A stretch of DNA of 64,000 bases from Pyrus communis (Eukaryota > Streptophyta > Magnoliopsida > Rosales > Rosaceae), in NCBI RefSeq assembly GCF_963583255.1, contig NC_084817.1, forward strand, positions 20,503,989-20,567,988, given 5' to 3'. This document shows, one piece after another, positions 11,066 through 22,650 of the stretch. Position 1 is the stretch's first letter. Each line of letters starts with the position of its first letter. Made by a program: the position numbers and the translations under genes. The notes under the pieces are model-generated. The model ran no database searches. It saw nothing but the letters and a program-made list of their open reading frames with translations, and was not told where the DNA came from.

Positions 11066-11236
11066 AAATAATTTACCTGCTGTATAATTATAGGAAATAA
11101 TTTACCTACTATAAAAATAATTTACCTACGGTTTAATTTCTAATTTCTATGAAAATAATGTACCTATTTTTCAATTTTTACAAAGTTAATGTACCTACTT
11201 TTATAATTTTGAACAAAATTAATTTACCTACTTCTT
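11066..11236. repeat. diverged AT-rich array of TAATTTACCTAC-type words
   Basis: The word AATAATTTACCTAC or close variants (AATGTACCTA, TTAATTTACCTAC) recurs about six times at roughly 30-36-bp spacing. The spacers are AT-rich and differ. It looks like an eroded tandem repeat; I see no coding potential. Confidence 0.6.
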
Positions 11237-11273
11237 TTTTATGGTACTAGTATACATAACATGTGGAAGAGGG

Positions 11274-11487
11274 TTTTTTTTTTCTTAAAAATGAGGACAA
11301 CTGATGACAAGTCATGGTTTTCTACTCCTTTCGGCTCGAAGAGGCCATGGAGAAATTCACCTTATCTATGGTCACAGTTAAGTAAACTTACCAGCTCGAA
11401 GCATCAAACCCGAGACCTTCCACATTTATTTATTTAGCGAAGAGCCGCAGTCTGCGTCCTTACCACTGAGCTACTTGATGAAAGGTT
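11274..11487 (-). mobile_element. tRNA-derived SINE
   Basis: On the minus strand a polymerase III A box (TAGCTCAGTGGTAAGG, within 11458-11474) is followed about 45 bases later by a B-box-like word (CTCGGGTTTGATGC, 11401-11414), then an unrelated body of about 110 bp ending in an A-rich tail (T run at 11274-11283 on the plus strand). This is the layout of a plant tRNA-related SINE. It cannot fold as a complete tRNA. I could not define a clean target duplication. Confidence 0.7.
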
Positions 11488-12109
11488 TGGTGGCATAAAA
11501 TTAAGTTATATTAAACAAATTAAATGCCCGAAGAAAATGTATAAGAGGTTTGCTAGCGTGATTTTGTAAATAAACACAAATTCATGGACATCTTTTATCC
11601 AGCATGACAACATATTTAAAATCTGGGTTTTATTCAGAGTTTAAGAGTTCAAGGGCCTAAATGTAAAGAAAATAAATATAAATAACTCTTTAAGTTATTT
11701 GATTACCATGTGAGTAATTTGTAGCTCACATTTTACTTTGACAGGATAACCGTCAGTGTCTTTTATTCATATAAACATAGCTAAAAGATGAACCAATAAA
11801 AATATGAATAAAAGGAAAGAGGACGGATTAATTTGGATAATAATAATACATCAAAAGCACGCTTTAATAATTTATCTAGTAAATCCCTCTTCCTTTCCTT
11901 CAGCACGCTGCACAATACTCTTCGTCGGGTACATTGTTAAACCATATGCTATACTGGCACTAGAAACTCAAATTAACGCGGAAGGAAATGTATTTAACTT
12001 CGGCATATTTGACGGTCATCAGGTTAAGCAAGAAAAGCGTATATATAATTGCCAAGAATCAAAGAAGCTCGGTCAGTCGTAGAAATTCGACCACCGAAGT
12101 ATAACGGTC
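11488..12109. other. intergenic, 3' flank of the Raf-like kinase gene
   Basis: AT-rich DNA with no supported gene. The part next to 12109 presumably holds the 3' untranslated region of the minus-strand kinase gene. A 92-codon open frame on the plus strand at 11804-12082 has no recognisable features. Confidence 0.55.
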
Positions 12110-15100
12110 TCAGGTCCGGGCAGAAGGGGATGTTCCGCCCACCGGTACCAACTGCAGAGGAGACTTTAGCAACCTCTTTAGCGACTCAACTATGCTAGCA
12201 AAAGACGGGCGCTGGGCTGGATCACTGCGAAGAAAATAGACAAACATCACGAACTAAACATGTAAACAAACAAGACTCCACAGGTGCTACTATTTTGACA
12301 TCCCAAAGATCGTTTTTGTATGTCTACATAAGTACGCAAGGAGACCTAAGGGCCAGTTAGTCACATTCTATCTTCGACACTACGTGTGGAAAAGAGAGTA
12401 GTGTCTTGGCTCCCAGCATACACTTCCGATCAGGTTATCCGTTATGTATCTTATGACTAGTGGGAAGATATCGGGTAGACTTACTCAGCCCAGCAGGATT
12501 CCATAAGCGAAGCCAACACTGGGGGAGTATTGGCTGGGATAATAAGCCTTCTGTTCTGGAAAGCAACTGCTCCAACTACCTGAGAGATTGAACGACGTCA
12601 TTTACCATTGTTAATAGAAGGGAAAACAAAGAAAATAGAGAATGAATGTGCAGGACAAGGGTGGAAGAAAGGAGATGCTGATCACGACATGTACCTGGGC
12701 GGGGCTAAGACCGTTCCAAGGTTGTTCCATGGTTACAAGTTCCCATAGGATCACTCCGAAACTGTAAACATCAGACTTCTCATTTGAGGGCTCTCCGCGA
12801 AGGAATTCTGGAGCCATCCACTCAGGCTGAAAATTAAATTGAGTGAGTTACATGTTGATTGATGCACTGCGAACTAAAATTTAAAGTGCAGAAATATTGA
12901 TGGAAATACCCGACTTTACATGGAGGTGCATACAAAAGAGTTCATGGTAACTTACAGCATTCATAACGTATATACTAATCCATCGAAACAACTACAACTA
13001 ACTTGTGAGACAAAACACCAAACAAACATTTCAAGGCGTACATCTCAATCCTGGTTTGGCACCCGTACTACATTGGGGGGTAAAAGTGCAACTGATATTA
13101 TGTGAATCTGTGCACGATGACACACTCATGTACATGTAGAGAGAGAGAGGGAGACTCACTGTTCCAGCAATGGACTTGGATGATATGAAAGTGTTCGCCT
13201 TAAATCGGGACAACCCAAAATCGCATACCTAGGAATAAATGAAACAAATTAAGTCCACAAACACCCAACCGGAGAACTCAAAATACAATGGCTACCTCTT
13301 TCTTTATCTAAATATACCTTCGCTGTCCAATTTTTATCAACCAACAAATTTGGAGACTTAAGATCCCAATGCACAATAGGAGGGTTAAGACAATGGAGGT
13401 AATTGATACCCTTGGCCTGCAGGGAAGATGATGTATAGAGTTAACTAACAGAAAACGTAGTTGCCATGTAAGAAGGAAAATGATGATGCTAAATTGCACA
13501 AACCACATCTAGTGCCATTCGCAACCGCCTCCTCTGATCCAGAAGTTCCCCGGAAGCTGGCCTGTGAATGAGGCGATAAAGACTACCCCTGCTCCACGAA
13601 TACCAGGATACCAATGAGTTCAGACATAAGAAGGGCTCCAGTATTTGTACACATTTAATTAACTGTCAATAAATAAAATTGGAAAAATAAAAATAAAAAT
13701 TAGCTGATTACCTTGGCAGATATTCAGTCACTATAGATAGATGAGGACGCTTTGTAACCGCACCCATGAAAAGAACTACGTTTGGATGACGAACGCGTTT
13801 CATAATTGCAACCTGAATACAATGTGAAGATCAACTTCAGCTAAGAGGCTTCAATGTAAAATGTACATATTTCTGATACGCGTAAAAAGGAAACCTACCT
13901 CTCGTAAAAAATCTTTCAATTGATCATCATGGAAATCCTGAACGGTTAGAACCTTAACAGCAACATCCTGCATTGCACCGAAATTAAACTCAATTAGAAG
14001 ATAAAAAAAGAAGGAAAAAAAAAAAAAAGAATTAGGGTCAACAGAAAACTACGATGATATATTGCAAGACAGATATTCAGCATCCAACTGAAGACATCAT
14101 GAGAAGAAGGAACAAATTAAGCAGAAAGTTAATTTCTGTTTGATCATCTAAATTGGTAAATTGCTTAAGTTCTTCCTCTGAAACACAAATAGTACTAGAC
14201 CTGTCCCGAAGATGGAATGAGAAAAAGAACAGGCACACGGTCCAAACTTTGCAGCCATATGATATTAAGCAATATACCACTCATCAAATTTGTCCTCGTG
14301 ATCAGACCACACAGATACAGCATATGAAAAGTATGCACATCATAACCAACCCACTATTTCTCACATACACAAACAGTCGCCGCCCAATCACAAAAAAAAA
14401 AGAAAAAACTTACTGATCCATTCCATTCAGCACGATGCACTGTCCCAAATGAGCCTGGAAAGTAGCAAAGTATGAGATTTCAGGTAGAAGGGAAGAGTAG
14501 TGATTGAGCAAATAAAACCAGGTAAATTTGCATCTAGTTAAAAATAGGGGAGGATAAATACCAGCACCAACACGCTCTTTGATATTCAACTCGTCCCATG
14601 AGATCTCAAGCCAGTCCATTGCGAGAGTCGGTTCAAGATTAAAGTACCTTGGGTTAGTCACAGCAGTAATTCTACCTTGTTTCACAAGTTCACTATGAAC
14701 GCCCTCTAGATCTGATTGGTTGTACAAAGTTACTTTAGGTTGCTCAACACTGTTTCTTATAACCTGATTTCTTGATACAACAATCTCCTTTCTGTAAGCT
14801 TGTTGTACAACATCATTTTCTTCGCTAAGTCTAGCACATTCCTCTAATGATGCCACAGCAGTAGTAGCAGTAGCATCAAGAGCGTCCGACGCATCACCCT
14901 GGACACAAGGTGGGATGTCACTCTGAACAAGGCAATGCGGAGAGTTTCCTTTCAATTCCAATCGCATCAGAGAAGATTCCAACCCAAATCTAGTTTGATC
15001 ACATGGAAGCAAACTGGTTTCCTTGATGATTTGACCTCCCTCCCCACCGTCTGTAAGAGATTGATCTATAAAGATTGAAGAAGCTATCGAGAAAGGATAA

Positions 15101-18071
15101 AAACGGTACCACATGGATTATGTAAATCATCAAAAGTACAATCAGGTAGCATAATAAACGTTTTCTTCTCCGTATCAATGAACCAAACAAAACAAAACAA
15201 AACAAAAATCTAATGGTTGTCAGTTTATAATTAGACAAAAATTATAATCATTGTAGCAATAACGATGCCTCTACCTTGTAGTTCATTCAGATTCCCTTCA
15301 ATTTCTAGTACTCCAAAATAATTGGAACATGTATTTTCAAGGCTACAAAACATACCTGCATGAACGGGATCTTCAGGAGGAGCACCCGTGTGCTTTGAGT
15401 TTGTGATTTGGCAATATAATTCACTATCCCTGTAAGGTTGTTTGGATTCTTTTAGATGAGAAATTTGAAATGGTGAAGGTATAGAAGAAAGAGTTCCTCC
15501 ATTAATCGAGGAGTCTGGACCATGAAGGTTTCCTGGTTCCCCAACTAGATCAACCACATATTCCCTGTTAAAAAAATATATGTATAACCATCATGAAAAA
15601 CATACGTTAAATTCTGAATTAAACGAACAGTTGGAAACGATAACGTTCTCTTCAACCATGCATGACATGGTACTCAGAATCAAATGCATATTTACACCAT
15701 AAAAACAACGGGGTGTGACAGGGGGGTGAGGTGAACTTATCTGACAACAATCAAGTTAGTTATGAGCCATGTCTAAATCTTTTCAACACCAAAAGTTAAG
15801 AAAACAGTGAGACTGAGAAACGGCAGAGTGTTGACCAAGAATTCAGCAAAGATTTAATGCTGCAGAGTGTATAGATGAAAGGAAAAATATTGATGCCCTT
15901 AGATCAAATGAACATAAACCCTAGAAGTAACATTATGGTTAAATATCCGTTCGGGAAATAGATACTACCAAAACCTAAACAAGGAACTAATTGTCAATAT
16001 TTACATTTCAGAATGAATTTATATGCTGAATCATGTTTTAAAAGATAGGAAATAATATAAAATCTGCTAGCAACAATACTCGGCAAACAATTAAAGTTTC
16101 TAACCTCAAAACCTTCCTGTTATCTTCAATTTTAACAAGACAAGAGGACCGGTGATCTGCCACACAATACTTGCAACCACGAGCTATGCGACAAGGCAAA
16201 CCTATGTGATCTGCCAATTTCTGCACGTTGGAAATATAGAATTGAGTTATAAAGAATAAGAAAACAATAATATCTCATATAGACTCGAAAACACCACCAG
16301 TCCACAGCACACAAGCACAAATGAAAACAAATTCTGTATCCATTCATTCCGCTTGAAACGACATAAGCAACCCGGTAGGCTCCGAGATAACATTATAAAA
16401 AGATCGAATATTATGATTTGTACACCATATGCTCAAAGAGTAGATAATGAAGCAAGAAATAACTGAATTCTCAATTGTGTTGCCTTATTTGTAAAGCATT
16501 TAAATAGGTGTATGTGCAAAAGGATGGTAATAGGCATGGTCTTCCCCTATAAACCCCATAAAAATTACATCGCCAAGAATTGTGTTAGTACACCTCAAAA
16601 AGCTACATATACCTTACCGAATGATCAAGGGACGAAAACTCATAGCTCTATATAGTTTAGTTGCATTCTCATGTAAAACGGATGCATCCTGACCACATAT
16701 TCATATATGTTGAAATATTTGTTGTACAATTTAACATATGAGTCCTAAATTTTACAACTAAGAGTGCCTTCAGAAAACATTAAATAAATAAGATATCAAC
16801 TAACCGGCCCAATATAAATGAAACTAATTGACAATAGCTTTCAGACAACACTCGTATTTTCTTTAACAGTCATTCAGAAAGAAAAGGAGCAGACTATACA
16901 CATAAATAGGCAAAAAATGAGGTACAGGTTGTCACCTTGAAAAGAATGGCACGATGCCTGCAAAGCCCCATTGATAGGCTGCCTATGGGGAGCACAATAC
17001 ACTTATGAAAATCGCTCAATCGCTTGCTAACCACCTTCCAACGCATGTGTAGATCTCCTTGCTCCACGGGATAATTACCCCTTCAAGTTTAAGCGACTCA
17101 GAAACAATATAATTAACGAACCAAACATTGTTCAAGTTAAAAGTGGGGAAAATTGAAACCCACCCCATATAGATTGCGACAAGCTTGCCAAGTTTCTCCA
17201 CCAACACTAAAGTACTCTCTGAAGTGCAAGATAGTCGATGTGCTTTATCTTGAAGCTCCTTGAGGCGAAAGTCATCATTTTTATCGACAAGAAGCACCTC
17301 CATTGATGTCTCACCAGGTTTAACTTCTTTAAGTGACATCAAGGACGGTATTTTTTTACCTTCCTCCACATCATTGCACATCACCCAAAGATATGGATTC
17401 ATCCCTAAAATGTTGTAGAAACCATCCGATATCTTGTCATTGTAAGACAAGCAGCCACTGACCTGGAAAATGTATATGAAATTCATACTCACTAAAAATG
17501 ATCTACAAGGTTAGAAATGTACAAATTCCTTATAGAAGATTGGAATTTAGAAAAATTTCCAATCAAAGTTAATTCCGACCTTCAAGTGCAGAACCAATTC
17601 ACTAAGATCTTAGTGGCATATATCAAAGACAGAGGTAAATAATTTATTGCGCTTTGACAATATAAGTCCCGCAAGTATGCATTTCTCTCTACATACTCGA
17701 GTTTATGTACTAATTTTACAAGCGCAGCTGCGCAGCAGAATTGGAAATACTCTATATATTTTTAATTAACTAATTAAGTGATACAAACATCTATTTTCTC
17801 TCCCTGAAGCATACAAAGGCTGTTTTTGGATTGGACCACAAAATTCTTGGACATATTGGCAATAGAACCATTTTATCAAACAAAAACAAACGACAAAGCT
17901 GTATCCCACTAATTAAGTGGGGTTGGCGGTCTGAAAATTGAGCTTAGTTTGCACCAAGTCTTTCGTTAGCTCCAAATAATGTCTATTAATAGCCTTATCC
18001 AAGAACAAAAATATACAAATAGGATATCCATCCGCAGTTCATGTAAAATTAACCCACATAGGATAAATAGG

Positions 18072-18112
<41 letters not shown>

Positions 18113-19052
18113 TATAGAGAGAGAGAGAGAGTAAACGTACCCAGAGCCGATACGACACCGTCTCGGCATCAGTAACCTCAAGTTGAGTAGTAGTCTCGTG
18201 CAAGAGCAATGTTTCAGCACCAAGAGTAGCTTGAGAACAAAGCCTCTTGGCCAAAAGAAGCCGCAAATAATAACTTTCCTTAGACCTCTGAGACAACCTC
18301 ACTTTAGCACTCTCCTGTTCCACCTCCTCTTCCTCCACTTCCAAATGCCTCGTCGTCGCTGACGAGTCCTTAACATCCCCAGAGAAGTTCCCATCCAACG
18401 TCGTCGTTCCTGAGAACAAGCTCCCTGCATAGCTACTCCCGCTCGAAACCCTCGGCAGGGACACCTGCCGGTCAAAGCTCTGGTCAACACTCCGGTCTTT
18501 GAGCATAGCAGTCGTGGTGGAATCCGGCGCCATCTGCGGTGGGCCAGCCTCAGCCACATGATTATCGTGATCATCATCATTATGATGATGACGACGAGGC
18601 AGCAACAGCTCGCGATCCTCGTCAACAAGGTGGCACGAAGTGGACAACCTCCCTGTTACCCTAACGTGATGAGGACGGTGGCCAGTACTCGATGGTTTGG
18701 ATCGAGTACTGGTCCCTTTCTTGTCATGAAGGAACCAGTTGAGAAAGTCGGCCAACTGCGGTGGCTTCCTTTCATCGACGTGGCCCGTGAAGTACTGAAC
18801 ATCGGAAGACAGAGAAGAAGTGGTAGTGGCTGAGGATTTGTACAAGTTGCTGGTGGCGGTTTTGGGCACCTTTTGTTGGTAAGCATCTCTATCTCTGGTC
18901 GCAGTTGTGGTGCTGGTGGTAGTGGCAGTGTCGCTGTCTTTGGTTACTTTCTCGTGATCGTGATGATCTTCTTGCAACAGCTGTTTGGACGACGAATCGA
19001 ACCTTCGATCCGGGAATTGCCTTGGGAAGCAGTAAGTCGTTCTGTGAGGCAT
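12110..19052 (-). CDS. CTR1-like (Raf-like, group B) MAPKKK, 15 exons, 996 aa
   Basis: Exons, 5' to 3' on the minus strand: 19052-18141, 17462-17164, 17080-16936, 16220-16105, 15564-15356, 15065-14562, 14454-14414, 13967-13899, 13812-13712, 13588-13504, 13416-13318, 13228-13160, 12826-12695, 12579-12485, 12224-12110. All junctions are GT-AG, the phases agree, and the sum is 2,991 nt. The exon 6 acceptor could instead be 15 nt downstream (15050). Residues 1-290 are low-complexity with an MPHRTTY...PRQFPDR start. Residues about 295-560 are the EDR1/CTR1 regulatory region ([38 protein letters not shown]). Residues about 720-985 are the kinase: glycine loop [17 protein letters not shown] lysine 747, DFG 863-865, APE 888-890. 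The catalytic loop reads HWD (843-845), not HRD. The family comprises cytosolic or ER-associated Ser/Thr kinases; Arabidopsis CTR1 represses ethylene signalling. This protein seems closer to the CTR1-related At4g24480 type than to CTR1 itself (inference). Confidence 0.93.
18080..18132. repeat. compound (TG)n-(GA)n microsatellite
   Basis: A TG run (18080-18103) and a GA run (18115-18131) separated by TATATATATGTATA lie in intron 1 of the Raf-like kinase gene, starting 9 bases from the exon 1 donor. Likely length-polymorphic. Confidence 0.95.
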
Positions 19053-19660
19053 TCTTCACGGACCTCCCGACACCCCAACCAAACCAAATAAAACTACTAC
19101 ACCCCAAAAGTCCAACAGGTCACGTGCGCAACGCTGACTTTTCCTTCGTCCAAACTTTCCGGCCGGCGTCGTTTCTCAATCTCTCAGAAAACACCGAGAA
19201 GCAGAAGAAGGATCATAATATATATATATATATAGATAAATATGTGTATATATATTGCTTAAACAACAAAAACAAAAACGCTTCTGACCGTACAATTTCT
19301 GCAAATCGCTTTGGTTTTCTTAAACCAAAGCGCATGCAGCTGATGAAGAAATAGCTAATACTTCTGAATTTAACTGAGCTTTTGCAATTAAAGCTGTGTT
19401 TTCTGAATTTTGATGAGAAAGATTTGGAAGAGGAATAGCAATGGTGATTTTAGAGAGAGAGAGAGAGAGAGAGGATGTTGGAGAGTTGGATGAGTATTTT
19501 GCAGCAAATGAGAGAGCAAGTAGGTGAGGATGAAGGGTGGGAAATTGAACAAATAATAACAATGACTTGCGATACTGAGGAGGAAGGCAGACGCTAAAAA
19601 GCGCACTTGGGTTGCATGCGCACCTATTCTAATATGTCTCCACGTCAAATTACAAGCCAA
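19053..19660 (-). promoter_or_regulatory. leader and promoter region of the Raf-like kinase gene
   Basis: Upstream of the ATG at 19052 the minus strand has AT-repeat, TATA-like tracts at about 19218-19257 and a (CT)n tract (GA run on the plus strand, 19450-19474) of the kind common in plant promoters. The exact start site cannot be read from sequence. Short open frames on both strands here are not convincing. Confidence 0.4.
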
Positions 19661-20325
19661 GGAAATCGCGACACGCGGGCCTATACGCCAGCGCGTTCAC
19701 TGCCCACCAAGCGTAAGTTAGCGTGCCGGATCGCGGCTGTAACGTGATTAAATATTGCTTGCAGTGTCCGCTGTCCGGAAAGGGGAAGGGGGAAGGGGGA
19801 TACATAACCTTTGCAAACCTATATTCTAAAATGACGAAATAGCCCTTGTTTTGTTATTATTTTCGGTAATTGTTAATTACTTGTCGCATCTTCCATGTTT
19901 TGGTTAATTTTAAAAAGGGAGTCGTTGTCCCAATTGTTTTTCATTAAACTATGGAGTTTTGAAATAGAATAATTTTATGTATTCTATCTATTTAACTCTT
20001 TATTAAATCAGGATCATTTTTGAGATTTTGGATGTCATGTGCAAAATTTATAAAAGGCACCTTCTTAAGATAATTTTTCAAAAAAAGGTAAGACAATATA
20101 TTGATGCTGGAAAACAATGACTCATTAATCGTAAGTTTACAAATGTCATTAAATAACAAGTAAAAAAGAATTACAAACATAATCTTCACTAAATAGTAAA
20201 AAACAATTCAATCTTAAACAACCAAACAAGAAAAATAAAAGTTCACATGCTCTAACTTTCATTTGAATATATGACATTATTATATAATAAAATTAAAAGA
20301 GAAAAAAAAAATCCTTTTTTAGGGT

Positions 20326-20465
20326 GTTGTTCTCTAAATATCTCACTTCAAAATTTTTATCTTTAGAAAGAAAAATGCATACACTTATAAAGATTGCACA
20401 ATGAGATTTTAAAGTGCTAATAAAAACAATAATTTTTAATATAAAGCATTATTACATATAAATAT
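20326..20465. repeat. dispersed MITE-like repeat, copy 1
   Basis: TCTCACTTCAAAATTTTTAT...TTTAGAAAGAAAAATGCA... continues to a mirrored ATTTTAAAGTG. The core TTTAGAAAGAAAAATGCA and the following AAAGATTG/AAAGAGTG...TGAGA.TTT..AAGTG pattern recur at 28062-28180. The inverted CACTTCAAAAT/ATTTTAAAGTG words suggest a small terminal-inverted-repeat element. Confidence 0.45.
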
Positions 20466-21225
20466 TAGATGATAAAAAGTTCTTGGGGCCCTCCAAATTT
20501 AGGGTTCAGTGTGATTGCACATTTTGCTCCCTCTAACGCCGTCTCTACATTAAATTAATAATATAGCTGATGCCAAACCATTTATGAATTGTGTAGAAGT
20601 CATACTTATACCATTAGAACCAAAATGTGTGATGGATTGTCAGTTTGGAATACGAAGCATTAGTAGAGGAGATGTCGAAACTCCACCATGATGCTTAGTT
20701 TTGGTTTAATGTGGTGCAACTGGTCATATATGATAACTTATAATGTCTTCAATTTCACAAAGAATTACACAGTTAAAATGATGAAAGACATAAATTGATA
20801 AGATCTCAAAACTTATGATACAATTTGAAAACATTAAATCTTATAGTTGATTTTGACAATCAATTCAAACCTTTTACGTTCAAACAAAATTAGCCCTTAT
20901 ATTTTTTATTGGGGATTTTGGGATATGAAGGCATGTGAGGGATAGTTGGGGGGATGACTTTTGGGGAGGTTGATTTTGGAAGTTAATGCGTTTAGGGCTG
21001 GTAATCTTTTTCATCCTCTTCCTCACTTGGTACGCGTGATGCCCTTTCACTTTATCATCAACTTTCTTTTGCATTTTTCCTTAAACAAACGTTTGCTTCG
21101 ATTAGGGTTTTTAATTATGGTTTCCTAGAGTGTACATTAATTTGCTTATCTTCTTATCTTACAGCTTAGACATGCATCACTAGTTTGGAGTTAGGGATAA
21201 GATTTGGTCCTAAACCAACCAACTT

Positions 21226-21440
21226 GGGATGAGGATCTTTCCGGATCCTTTTTGTGGGGATTCTAAAGATCCTCACATTCTAGTCGTTCTTCGTATCGTG
21301 CGGTCAGTTTTCGTTAGATACTATTTGTGTTTAATTTTAAATAATAAAATTCAAATTATTACTAACCGTACAATGTACGATGAATGACTAAGATGTGAAA
21401 ATTTCTAAGATTCCTACAATTTAGTTCGGGATGGGATCCA
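21226..21440. mobile_element. MITE with long imperfect inverted repeats
   Basis: The left arm (GGATTCTAAAGATCCTCACA, then TCTAGTCGTTCTTCGTATCG) matches, with mismatches, the reverse complement of the right arm (CGTACAATGTACGATGAATG, then ACTAAGATGTGAAAATTTC). Outermost words are GGGATGAGGATC and GGGATGGGATCC. No coding. The superfamily is not assignable because I could not fix the target duplication. Confidence 0.55.
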
Positions 21441-22355
21441 AATCCACCAATTTGTATATTATTTTGTGTCAGAGCATCAGGATCTGAGTCCTGTTAATTA
21501 AATGAGTTTCTTATTTATTTGTTGTATTAATTAATAAGGTTTAAAGTGCTTCATTTGGTCAGGCAATGTGTTTGATATATATGTGAGTTGATGCATTACT
21601 ATATAAACCTCATATAAGTTGGGTGGTTAACAAAAAATACAAGAAGATATAATTAACTCACAATTTCTCAATGAAATGAAATCTTATAGTGGCCAAATGA
21701 AGGTTGAAATGTTTCTGTGACTTTTTCCGGTCCACAAAAAGATAGACTGATGTGGTAAAATCACTAGCTGATTTTCTTTTTCAAAATAAAAAATAAAAAA
21801 AATAAAAATCTTATGCATCTTTCATTTTTTTATACGTTTTTTTCTTTCTTTCTATCATTTAATAAAGTGGGAGAGGATATTTGAGCTTAGAATTTTTTTT
21901 TTTAATTATTATTGAGAAGAGAAATCTCATTATATCAAGAGTTCGTACAGACCACATATTCTTTATATAAACTTATTTGTTTATTTAACAATTTTATACT
22001 TAAAAGACATACTACTGATTAACTATTCTATAGACTATATATGCAATGTTGAAGCATGTCCTACATCAAAAACTTAATGAAGTTAAATAGCAAAGTGAGA
22101 TGCAAATTTGAGATATTTTCTTAAAAGAACTCGGTATGATGTGAAATAAATATCACATGTTAATTTAGTTAAATTAGTGAATAGTGAACATGAAAAACAA
22201 ACTTATTGATAAAATTTAGTTTAACTCGTTTTATATATGTATATATAGGGGTGGATTTGCAGCACTTTTTTACACAATTTTTGACATACGCTTTTCTGGT
22301 AGCCATTTCGTAATATATTTTAACGTTCCAAACTCATCTGTATTTAATTAGAACA

Positions 22356-22620
22356 TAATAAAACCCTTGTTCTAACCTTGCACCTGTATGCTAGTATTTC
22401 TCTTGTATTACTTCAACAACATCTTTACAAATCATACCCTGCATTTGCACAAGTGTTCAGTATTTATACCGAACTGCAAGCTAAGGCAGTTACAAGATAT
22501 TTCCCAAATCTTATCTCTAACCACCCAATTATTATTGGCACTAACAATCAACAATTACTAACAGATAGGATACTTAGCACTAACATCCAACAATACTAAC
22601 AACATAACAGCATTCTATCA
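22356..22620 (-). repeat. 3' LTR of the Reina-like element (265 bp)
   Basis: It is identical by eye to the 5' LTR over its length except for one substitution (T at 22614 versus C in the other copy) and the absence of an 11-bp duplication near the LTR start. A 73-codon open frame inside both LTRs is a by-product of the repeat, not a gene. Confidence 0.93.
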
Positions 22621-22634
22621 TTACCCCACCCTAA
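22621..22634 (-). other. polypurine tract
   Basis: On the minus strand TTTTTTAGGGTGGGGTAA directly precedes the 3' LTR start TGATAGAATG, as expected for the plus-strand primer. Confidence 0.75.
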
Positions 22635-22650
22635 AAAATGAACCTTGTCC

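Larger units (their letters stand above)
19661..22350. other. AT-rich intergenic DNA with MITE remnants
   Basis: No gene is supported. A purine stretch (GGAAAGGGGAAGGGGGAAGG, about 19776-19800) and two small repeat elements (listed separately) stand out. The rest is simple AT-rich DNA. Confidence 0.6.

Noticed and set aside
11401..11474. tRNA gene
   Set aside because: Only the internal promoter boxes match; no acceptor stem or anticodon arm can be formed, so I call a SINE.
17890..17930. Palindromic CCCACTAATTAAGTGGG word in intron 1 of the kinase gene
   Set aside because: It resembles a common plant dispersed-repeat word (CCCACTAAGTGGG), but the neighbouring sequence shows no element boundaries, so I did not annotate it.
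18558..19091. Plus-strand open frames opposite exon 1 of the kinase gene
   Set aside because: Exon 1 is low-complexity on the minus strand and its frame joins perfectly to exon 2; the plus frames have no recognisable content.
22378..22599. 73-codon open frame with an identical protein at 27187-27408
   Set aside because: It lies within the two LTRs of one retrotransposon. The identity comes from the LTRs, and there is no protein feature.
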